A DNA stretch of 5,459 bases from the NCBI GenBank assembly GCA_944333305.1, contig CALVKV010000087.1:1-5459 (forward strand). The letters are read 5' to 3'. The DNA is from an uncultured Bacilli bacterium (lineage in GTDB: Bacteria > Bacillota_I > Bacilli_A > RF39 > UBA660). Shown piece by piece: positions 1 through 4,650 of this stretch. Position 1 is the stretch's first letter. The number at the start of each line of letters is the position of its first letter. The position numbers were made by a program, and so were the translations under genes. Below the pieces are notes generated by a model. The model saw only the letters and a list, made by a program, of their open reading frames with translations, was not told where the DNA came from and searched no databases.

Positions 1-7
1 ATCAACT

Positions 8-46
8 AAAAAAGTAGTAAGAGTAGTAATCACTTACTACTCTTAC
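8..46 (-). terminator. Rho-independent terminator overlapping the end of the LURP-one-related gene
   Basis: On the minus strand there is a perfect 13-bp stem (arms at 34-46 and 17-29) with a 4-nt loop (30-33). Three bases later comes a run of six T (positions 13-8). This is a textbook intrinsic terminator for the 30-668 gene. The TGA stop codon (32-30) falls in the loop, and the last four or five codons (Gly-Lys-Ser-Ser-Lys) are encoded by the ascending arm, so the hairpin is part of the coding sequence. Confidence 0.9.
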
Positions 47-668
47 CTGATGAGCTACCACCTTTACTGCTGTCAGCTTTTTGGTCGCTGTAATATGAAC
101 AGAATATCATAAGAACAGTTTTTTCATCCAACTCACAATCATCGTATATTCTAACGGTAAAATCGTTAAAAAATAGTTTTGAATAAAAGTCAGCGATAAT
201 ATTGCCTTCCATATCATACATTTCTCCTTTTGTATTGATCATGTTAAATGATACTTCAGCAACTTGTTCTTCATCCGCGTTGTAGATTTCATATGATTCA
301 CCAAAGAAGTCAACTAATCCTACAATTTCAACTGTTACAGTATCCCCTACATTAATAGTGTGAGAGTCCTGTGCTATAAAGTGATAAGCATCACCTGCAT
401 AGGCAATTTTGTTGTCTTCTAAATCATACATTGTCAAAGGATCTGTTATAAATCTAAATAAGTTTCCTCTGACTTTAACAAAGTTTTCTCCTTCTTTGTC
501 TATATCAATCTTTGTTGAAAGACTAATGGATTTAACGTCGCATTGATATTCTGTGTGTGGACCTTTTGCTTCCGAATTGCCAGATAAGATAAAAGCTACC
601 ACTGTAACAACAGCAATTGTGATTGCAACCGCTAATACAATAAATTTCCGTCCAGTTCTTTTCATCAT
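30..668 (-). CDS. Membrane-anchored LURP-one-related (tubby C-terminal-like) domain protein
   Basis: This 212-residue protein has a basic N-terminus (MMKRTGRK), one hydrophobic helix at about 9-28, and an extracytoplasmic domain at about 40-198. The domain contains two repeats of the type seen in the LURP-one-related/YxjI (DUF567, tubby-C-like) family: a strand, then 'MYDLEDNKIAY' near 80-90, and later 'MYDMEGNIIADF' near 150-161, followed by 'FFNDFTVRIYDD' and a hydrophobic 'TVLMIFCSYYSD' end. Members of this family form a barrel around a central helix. Bacterial members have no settled function, and membrane or phospholipid binding has been proposed. The C-terminus is a Ser/Gly/Lys tail (199-212). 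GGAGG at 682-678, 9 nt before the first ATG, supports the start; the second ATG (665) is an alternative. The gene is a single-gene unit with its own promoter (729-757) and terminator. Its GC content is visibly higher than that of the genes upstream. The family call is from pattern recognition and is moderately sure. Confidence 0.72.
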   Translation of the reverse strand: MMKRTGRKFIVLAVAITIAVVTVVAFILSGNSEAKGPHTEYQCDVKSISLSTKIDIDKEGENFVKVRGNLFRFITDPLTMYDLEDNKIAYAGDAYHFIAQDSHTINVGDTVTVEIVGLVDFFGESYEIYNADEEQVAEVSFNMINTKGEMYDMEGNIIADFYSKLFFNDFTVRIYDDCELDEKTVLMIFCSYYSDQKADSSKGGSSSGKSSK

Positions 669-677
669 TTTCTAATA

Positions 678-682
678 CCTCC
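678..682 (-). promoter_or_regulatory. RBS of the LURP-one-related gene
   Basis: The minus strand reads TTGGAGG followed by 9 nt and then ATGATG. This Shine-Dalgarno motif fits the first of the two tandem ATG codons and makes 668 the likely start. Confidence 0.75.
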
Positions 683-728
683 AATTTTTAGTATTATTTT
701 TATACATTACATTATTGTATTAAACTTA

Positions 729-757
729 ATTATACCACATATTTATGTATTTATCAA
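729..757 (-). promoter_or_regulatory. Sigma-A promoter with extended -10 for the LURP-one-related gene
   Basis: The minus strand has TTGATA (757-752, 5/6 match to the -35), a 17-bp spacer, and a perfect TATAAT (734-729) preceded by TGG, which gives an extended -10 (TGnTATAAT). Transcription would start near 722, leaving a leader of roughly 55 nt before the ATG at 668. It shows that the 30-668 gene is transcribed independently of the sigma-factor operon that ends at 832. Confidence 0.8.
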
Positions 758-831
758 ATTTTGGCTAATATAAACAAAATTATTCTCCAATATTAAAATT
801 CAATCACATACATTAAATATTATTAAACATA

Positions 832-2064
832 TTATTTTTGATACTTATTTACTTCAATTTCATAAATTTGACAGGGATATGTATCAAGTACAGTTCCTGT
901 ATAAATTACTTCAACCTGATTTCCTATACTATACTCTTTTGGGTTATCTACTTTAACACTAACAGCATCTCCTAAATTTTTTTCTTCTGTTTTTACTATT
1001 ATTGTTTTATCATTTATTTCTGTTACTTCTCCTATAAATGATGGCGCTGTATCATAGGTTACAGAATCTTTCGAATAACTTACTACTGTTATTGGCTCAT
1101 ATTCTTTTTTATTAGATTCATAATCTATTTCTCCTGTTAAAAGTAATACAATGTCAATAAAATCTTTATTTTGAACTAAATCTATTGTATAAAATTTTAA
1201 TGGTATATCATTATTGTTTATTACTTTTGTATCTGCTCCAAAAGCATCTCTTGTATTATCAGTTGTTAATATATAACCTAGACCAGCTTTATATTCTAGA
1301 TCTGTAATTATTGCATCTCCCTCTATTGTATATTGGACAAATCTTATAAAGTCTGATTTTCTATCTTTATTATTTACATTTGTATTGTCAATAAAAGAAT
1401 CCAACATACCTTTGTTAAATACTGCATTGTTTGACATTACTACACATCCATCTTTTATTGCTTGATTCATTGGATAATCTTGTGGTATTTCTTCTAATTG
1501 TTTCTTCTCATCTATGTTATTTTCAATAATGTTTTCAATAGACTCTAGAACAATTTTAGTAATTTTTGTTTGTTTGTTCTCTCTTTCTATTGCCATACAA
1601 TCTCTTTTTACTTTATAATGTTCTTCATCATTTATTGTAATTTCGTAACTATAAATTCCGTCACATAATTCACTATTATATGTAAATTCATTTAATATTT
1701 GTTTTATTATGAGTGCATCTTCACCTGTTATTGTAATACTTGGTATATTGTTATATTCATTTACTATTACCTTTGTATCTGATACATAATCATTATATTC
1801 GTTTTCAAAGTCTTCATATTTCATAGACCAAGTACCTATTTTCACTTCATCGTAACCATCTAACCTATTAAAATCAATTATTTTGTACCCTAAGCCTAAA
1901 TATTCTTTTGTTCCTCCATCATTGGCATTAGCAGTATTTATACAAAATATTGGTTTTTCTCCATTTTTTACTCTATTATAATCTACCATAAAAAATATTA
2001 ATACCAATATTATAATTACTCCTAATATAATTAATGCTACCTTTATTCCTTTTCTCATTTTCAT
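832..2064 (-). CDS. Membrane-anchored extracytoplasmic protein with DUF4362-like and DUF3221-like domains, partner of the ECF sigma factor
   Basis: With the start at 2064 the protein has 410 residues. A few basic residues precede one helix at about 9-27, and the rest should lie outside the membrane. Three parts are visible. The N-terminal module (30-185) has motifs 'KNGEKPIFCINT', 'LGLGYKIIDFNR' and 'KIGTWSMKY'. The second (about 198-310) fits DUF4362: 'AIKDGCVV', a 'LDSFI' helix, 'DFIRFVQYTIEGDAIITDLEY' in pieces, then 'DNTRDAF'. The C-terminal 70 residues (about 341-408) look like a DUF3221/YobA-type OB-like barrel, with 'IGEVTEINDKTIIVKT' and 'GNQVEVIYTGTVLDTYP'. An in-frame ATG at 2094 would overlap the sigma gene but has no Shine-Dalgarno. 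GAAAGG at 2078-2073 is 8 nt from the ATG at 2064 and only 2 nt from the one at 2070, so 2064 is preferred. It starts 16 nt after the sigma stop and is almost certainly co-transcribed. None of the domains has a known biochemical activity. A sensor or regulator role is inferred from context only. Confidence 0.8.
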   Translation of the reverse strand: MKMRKGIKVALIILGVIIILVLIFFMVDYNRVKNGEKPIFCINTANANDGGTKEYLGLGYKIIDFNRLDGYDEVKIGTWSMKYEDFENEYNDYVSDTKVIVNEYNNIPSITITGEDALIIKQILNEFTYNSELCDGIYSYEITINDEEHYKVKRDCMAIERENKQTKITKIVLESIENIIENNIDEKKQLEEIPQDYPMNQAIKDGCVVMSNNAVFNKGMLDSFIDNTNVNNKDRKSDFIRFVQYTIEGDAIITDLEYKAGLGYILTTDNTRDAFGADTKVINNNDIPLKFYTIDLVQNKDFIDIVLLLTGEIDYESNKKEYEPITVVSYSKDSVTYDTAPSFIGEVTEINDKTIIVKTEEKNLGDAVSVKVDNPKEYSIGNQVEVIYTGTVLDTYPCQIYEIEVNKYQK

Positions 2065-2072
2065 CACCATAT

Positions 2073-2078
2073 CCTTTC
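2073..2078 (-). promoter_or_regulatory. RBS that decides the start of the DUF4362/DUF3221 gene
   Basis: GAAAGG on the minus strand lies just behind the sigma-factor stop codon (2083-2081). Four in-frame ATGs follow or precede it (2094, 2070, 2064, 2058). Only the one at 2064 has a normal 8-nt spacing. The longest reading, from 2094, would place this RBS inside the gene. Confidence 0.65.
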
Positions 2079-2080
2079 TA

Positions 2081-2965
2081 TTATTTAGACACATTTTGTT
2101 TTGCTTTTTGTTGGTGTTTTATAAAAATAGTTGCAAAAATTATACTAAATAATAGAAATATTCCTGTAAAACTCAAAATTCCTATATTTAAATTTGTATT
2201 TTCATAATCAACTTTTTGTGGTTCTTGAACTTCTATTATTTCATTTTGAAAAATATCATCAGTTGAATTTGTATTACTTTCTATACTTGAACTTGCTTGA
2301 TTTTCTGATTGTTCTTTATTATCACTAATATTTTCATTATCTATTTCTATATCATTATTTATATTGGTTTGTTCCATTTTTCTGTTTGACAAATTGCTTT
2401 TTATATAAATTAACATTCCTATAATAACCATTGAAATATTGCCCAATAATAATCTTAAAGTGTATAAAGAAGTGTAATATTTCCACTGTACAGTCCCCAT
2501 TGGCATGTCTAATAATGATGATATTTCTTTAAATGACATATTTGATAATATTTTTAATGAAATTATCTCTCTTTCTTGTTTATTTAATTTAGCAATAATT
2601 CTATTATAATTATCTTCATCAATTATCTTATTTAGTTCTTTATCTTCTTCTGTTATATAATAGATTTCGTCTAAATTAACTTCTTGTTTTTTATTTCTTA
2701 AATAATTTAGTGTTTCATTTTTTGTCAAAGAATATAGCCATGTTGATTCATTTGTTGTTGGCAATTTATTCTTGTCCATTTGAAATAATTTAATAAAAAC
2801 AATTTGAACAATATCTTCACTGTTTTCACGATTTTTTAATATTGAGAAAGCAATATTATATATTAACTTATTATATTTACTATGTAATTCATCTAGTTTA
2901 TTGCTATTTCCCTGTTTTATTTCTTGAAATATTAAATGTAATTCTTGTTTATTTATACTTTTCAT
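2081..2965 (-). CDS. ECF-type RNA polymerase sigma factor with C-terminal membrane extension
   Basis: This 294-residue protein has a sigma region 2 at about 20-92 ('LIYNIAFSILKNRENSEDIV' with the acidic ED pair, then 'STWLYSLTKNETLNYLRNKK') and a sigma region 4 at about 118-170, with the helix-turn-helix 'MSFKEISSLLDMPMGTVQWK'. These two regions alone make a complete ECF sigma factor of about 170 residues, which directs RNA polymerase to specific promoters. It continues for about 120 residues more: a hydrophobic segment at 172-188, a polar stretch rich in Asn, Ser, Glu and Asp at 190-259, a clear membrane helix at 261-282, and a basic tail. The simplest topology has both ends in the cytoplasm and the polar stretch outside. 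The first hydrophobic segment is short and is flanked by Lys/Arg on its presumed outer side, so this is not certain. AGGAG (2974-2970) precedes the ATG by 4 nt. No zinc-binding or other classical anti-sigma gene is adjacent. The next gene in the operon encodes a membrane-anchored DUF4362/DUF3221 protein. The sigma assignment is sure; the membrane control model is inference. Confidence 0.9.
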   Translation of the reverse strand: MKSINKQELHLIFQEIKQGNSNKLDELHSKYNKLIYNIAFSILKNRENSEDIVQIVFIKLFQMDKNKLPTTNESTWLYSLTKNETLNYLRNKKQEVNLDEIYYITEEDKELNKIIDEDNYNRIIAKLNKQEREIISLKILSNMSFKEISSLLDMPMGTVQWKYYTSLYTLRLLLGNISMVIIGMLIYIKSNLSNRKMEQTNINNDIEIDNENISDNKEQSENQASSSIESNTNSTDDIFQNEIIEVQEPQKVDYENTNLNIGILSFTGIFLLFSIIFATIFIKHQQKAKQNVSK

Positions 2966-3013
2966 ATCTCTCCTTATTCAGTCATTATATTTTATTATTT
3001 TCATACTCATATT

Positions 3014-3041
3014 ATCATAAATGAGAATAGTTATCAATCAA
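3014..3041 (-). promoter_or_regulatory. Candidate promoter of the sigma-factor operon
   Basis: The minus strand has TTGATT (3041-3036), 16 bp, then TATGAT (3019-3014). The -35 lies inside the inverted repeat at 3020-3052, an arrangement typical of a repressible promoter. A perfect TATAAT at 2989-2984 is an alternative -10, but it has no recognisable -35 and would leave a leader of only about 12 nt. The genes upstream could also read through, because no terminator is seen between them and the sigma gene. Confidence 0.35.
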
Positions 3042-3052
3042 CTATTCTCATT
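3020..3052. repeat. Perfect 13-bp inverted repeat upstream of the sigma gene, possible operator
   Basis: Arms at 3020-3032 and 3040-3052 are exact reverse complements and are separated by 7 nt. Neither strand has a T-run directly after the hairpin, so it does not look like an intrinsic terminator. Positions 3022-3036 (TGAGAATAGTTATCA) match the 7-1-7 Fur-box consensus TGATAATNATTATCA at 12 of 14 defined positions. The element sits 55-87 bp upstream of the sigma start codon and overlaps a candidate -35 (TTGATT, 3041-3036, 16 bp from TATGAT at 3019-3014). An operator for a dimeric repressor is the favoured reading. The Fur assignment is tentative in such AT-rich DNA. Confidence 0.55.
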
Positions 3053-3094
3053 GAAGTCACATTTTTTTATATTTACTATTGAATCAAAACTTGT

Positions 3095-3124
3095 CCTATT
3101 ATCTTTAATATTTACTGTAATTTA
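3095..3124. repeat. 30-bp direct repeat, copy 1 (after the 3122-3480 gene)
   Basis: This stretch matches 3499-3528 at 27 of 30 positions, with all three differences being C/T transitions. It begins with the stop codon of the small membrane-protein gene on the minus strand. The two copies bracket that gene at a distance of 404 bp, which suggests a past duplication or insertion of a gene-plus-flank unit. Confidence 0.7.
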
Positions 3125-3480
3125 TCTCTTATATTTTATTTTATGATATATTCTTCCAATTATAATTCCAACTATTTGATTTATTGATAGGTATATAATA
3201 ATATAGCTCACACCAATAAAGATTCTTATACAAATATTTATAAATATAGAAATTACCAAAACCTTAAAAACTAATTGTGGGTCATTTTTTGATGCAAAAA
3301 TACAGTAAATTAATCCTTCTCCACCAAGTATAAGTAATGTATGAATTAATAAATTTACTAAACCTATTATTTTCAATATATTATTATCCATTAATGCAAT
3401 TCCACTATCAAATAATGTCCAACATACAATAAATACTGCATAATTTATGATTATAAAAATATATTCTTTTTTAATTTCAT
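3122..3480 (-). CDS. Small multi-pass membrane protein with start codon and body in different frames (possible -1 frameshift)
   Basis: The open frame in the body runs from 3391 (first in-frame ATG) to the stop at 3122 and gives 89 residues. The same frame stays open upstream and clearly continues the protein, with 'EYIFIIINYAVFIV' and 'CWTLFDSGIAL' forming a first membrane helix. It has no in-frame ATG there. An ATG at 3480 with AGGAGG (3489-3484) 3 nt before it reads only nine codons before TAA. That frame joins the body frame by a -1 step exactly at A AAA AAG (3472-3466). The joined product has 119 residues and about four membrane helices (7-27, 35-62, 69-88, 89-109) with a basic C-terminus. 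Other readings are a lost A in the A-run (7 to 6), a sequencing error, an ATT start at 3475 (8 nt from the RBS), or a short form from 3391. The family is not recognised. Confidence 0.55.
3466..3472 (-). other. A AAA AAG slippery heptamer at codons 3-5 of the 3122-3480 gene
   Basis: On the minus strand the frame from the ATG at 3480 reads atg aaa ttA AAA AAG. This is the phased X XXY YYZ heptamer used for -1 frameshifting in dnaX and IS3-type transposase genes. A -1 slip here enters precisely the long open frame of the body. The AGGAGG ends 11 nt upstream, close to the spacing of the stimulatory Shine-Dalgarno at dnaX. The heptamer and its phase are seen directly; that it works is inference. 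Confidence 0.45.
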
Positions 3481-3483
3481 TTA

Positions 3484-3496
3484 CCTCCTTTCCTCC
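3484..3496 (-). promoter_or_regulatory. Tandem Shine-Dalgarno motifs before the 3122-3480 gene
   Basis: The minus strand carries GGAGG (3496-3492), three A, then GGAGG (3488-3484), then TAAATG. The spacings to the ATG at 3480 are 11 nt and 3 nt, one long and one short. The proximal motif has a normal 8-nt spacing to an in-frame ATT at 3475. Such a strong signal supports a translated gene beginning here rather than at 3391. Confidence 0.6.
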
Positions 3497-3498
3497 AA

Positions 3499-3528
3499 CC
3501 TATTATCTTTAATACTTATTGTAACTTA
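3499..3528. repeat. 30-bp direct repeat, copy 2 (before the 3122-3480 gene)
   Basis: This is the partner of 3095-3124, with 27 of 30 identical positions. On the minus strand it fills the gap between the stop of the 3533-3983 gene and the tandem Shine-Dalgarno of the next gene. Confidence 0.7.
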
Positions 3529-3532
3529 TTTT

Positions 3533-3983
3533 TTATTTTCGTATTTCTTTAATTAATTTTTTTAAACAAATTATAGGTATAATTGCTTCAAGAATTACAA
3601 TTACGATAATTAATAATAATATCGTATTATTATTGCTTTCACCATTTTCTATCATATATTGATCTAGTTGAATTTCATCGGAATCAATTCCATTTTCCAT
3701 GACTTTCTTTTCATCATTTTCTAAATATATAACTGTATATTTACTTATATCAAATACTCTTTTAAATTTAACTTTAATTATTTCTGCATTATTTGGTATT
3801 TTTATTCCTACTTCATCTGACAAAGCTGTTCTTACATAATATTGGTTAAAACCGTCATCCAAAGTATATTGACCGTGAATATGCTAATATCATAATAAAA
3901 TTAATACTTAAAAGATAAAAAAATATTCCCATACTTATTATAAATATTATTTTTTTAATTATAATTCTAATTGTTTTACTCAT
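3533..3983 (-). pseudogene. Two-helix membrane protein gene split by one frameshift
   Basis: An ATG at 3983 behind GAGGGAGG (3994-3987) starts a frame of 42 codons, 'MSKTIRIIIKK...' followed by a membrane helix (about 7-35), which ends at TGA (3857-3855). A second frame, shifted +1, is open from 3883 to the TAA at 3533. It reads 'HGQYTLDDGFNQYYVRTAL', an extracytoplasmic domain of about 80 residues, then a second helix ('ILLLIIVIVILEAIIPIICL') and a basic tail. That frame has only a TTG at 3862 with no Shine-Dalgarno, so it is unlikely to be initiated on its own. Together they make one protein of about 150 residues, interrupted within 3858-3883 by an extra base or by loss of two (for instance one AT of a TATATT). 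It may be a recent pseudogene, a sequencing error or, less likely, programmed +1 frameshifting. Annotation software would probably call only 3533-3862. The family is not recognised. Confidence 0.65.
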
Positions 3984-3986
3984 TTT

Positions 3987-3994
3987 CCTCCCTC
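3987..3994 (-). promoter_or_regulatory. Strong RBS of the split gene
   Basis: GAGGGAGG on the minus strand precedes the ATG at 3983 by 3 nt (7 nt from the distal GAGG). It is the main reason to place the true start of this gene at 3983 rather than at the internal TTG at 3862. Confidence 0.65.
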
Positions 3995-4048
3995 TACAGC
4001 TTACTATTTTGAAAATTATATTACTATATTGGTTTTATCATTTTTTAT

Positions 4049-4606
4049 TTATATTTCATTAAAAGTATCATCAATGTTTAAATATGAATAATATTCTTTT
4101 ACTTCATTTCTTATTTTATTAGAATCTACTAATGATGAGTTTAATTTTTCATGCATATCTAACGGAAATATTTTTTCCATTGATTTTTTATTATCAGATC
4201 CATCTACTGGTGTTTCATAATCTACTATTTCATCGTTTTTTAATATGAATTTATATGGAATTGAACTTCCTCCATTATTTATTAAATTTCCATCTTGAAC
4301 ATAATAACTTTCTACTAATGCCCATACATACACATAAATTTCATCTTTACTTTCTCTAATTCCTAATTTAGCTATATCAGTAAACACCTTAAAATCACTT
4401 ACATTGTAATTTGGTTTAGAATCTTTAGTTTCTAAATAATAGTGTGGTTTTTCCTGACTTATAAGATATTGTTCAACTCTTTCGTATAAATAATCTTTTC
4501 CAGTTACTACCTTTTCATTTGAAGAATATTGAATTATTGTAAATATTATTAATACTATAATTATAATAGTAAAAACTGCTATTTCAATTTTCATCCTTAT
4601 CTTCAT
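4049..4606 (-). CDS. Single-pass membrane-anchored extracytoplasmic protein, conserved-hypothetical type
   Basis: This protein has 185 residues. A basic start (MKIRMK) is followed by one membrane helix at about 7-26 and an external domain at 27-185. There is no lipobox cysteine, so it is an N-terminally anchored protein rather than a lipoprotein. The external domain has a compact core, 'FKVFTDIAKLGI' (72-83), 'YVYVWALVESYYVQDG' (91-106), 'GGSSIPYKFIL' (112-122), 'PVDGS' and 'KIFPLD', and ends in a charged helical stretch. The 'VYVWALVESYY' style resembles hypothetical proteins seen in Clostridia-type genomes, but no named family or activity can be given. AGGAG (4623-4619) lies 12 nt before the ATG at 4606, somewhat long. 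The second in-frame ATG (4594) has no better signal. It starts 44 nt after the upstream gene and is followed after 65 nt by the next start, consistent with one transcript. Confidence 0.75.
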   Translation of the reverse strand: MKIRMKIEIAVFTIIIIVLIIFTIIQYSSNEKVVTGKDYLYERVEQYLISQEKPHYYLETKDSKPNYNVSDFKVFTDIAKLGIRESKDEIYVYVWALVESYYVQDGNLINNGGSSIPYKFILKNDEIVDYETPVDGSDNKKSMEKIFPLDMHEKLNSSLVDSNKIRNEVKEYYSYLNIDDTFNEI

Positions 4607-4650
4607 AATATATATTTTCTCCTATCCATTAATGTTTTATATAAATTAAC

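Noticed and set aside
769..831. Terminator for the sigma operon after 832
   Set aside because: Only a weak 6-bp AT-only pairing (AATATT) can be drawn, with no T-run after it. No convincing terminator is seen, so read-through towards the 30-668 gene is possible.
2065..2094. Longer start of the DUF4362/DUF3221 protein at 2094, overlapping the sigma gene
   Set aside because: No Shine-Dalgarno precedes it, and the extra ten residues would put the real GAAAGG signal inside the gene. The ATG at 2064 fits the spacing.
2842..3024. 60-residue plus-strand open frame
   Set aside because: It lies antisense to the sigma factor start, is low-complexity Tyr/Leu/Ile-rich as expected from AT-rich antisense DNA, and has no Shine-Dalgarno.
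3020..3062. Inverted repeat as an intrinsic terminator
   Set aside because: On the minus strand the stem is followed by TATGATAATAT, not a T-run. On the plus strand the T-run starts about 10 nt late and no plus-strand gene needs it.
3855..3883. Programmed +1 frameshift of prfB type in the split gene
   Set aside because: The in-frame stop context is GGA TGA C, which resembles the prfB site only at the stop. The P-site tRNA could not re-pair with GAU, and no stimulatory Shine-Dalgarno lies just upstream. A simple indel explains it better.
4015..4020. TATAAT on the minus strand as an internal promoter before the 3533-3983 gene
   Set aside because: No -35-like hexamer is present at 16-18 bp, and isolated TATAAT matches are expected often in DNA of this composition.
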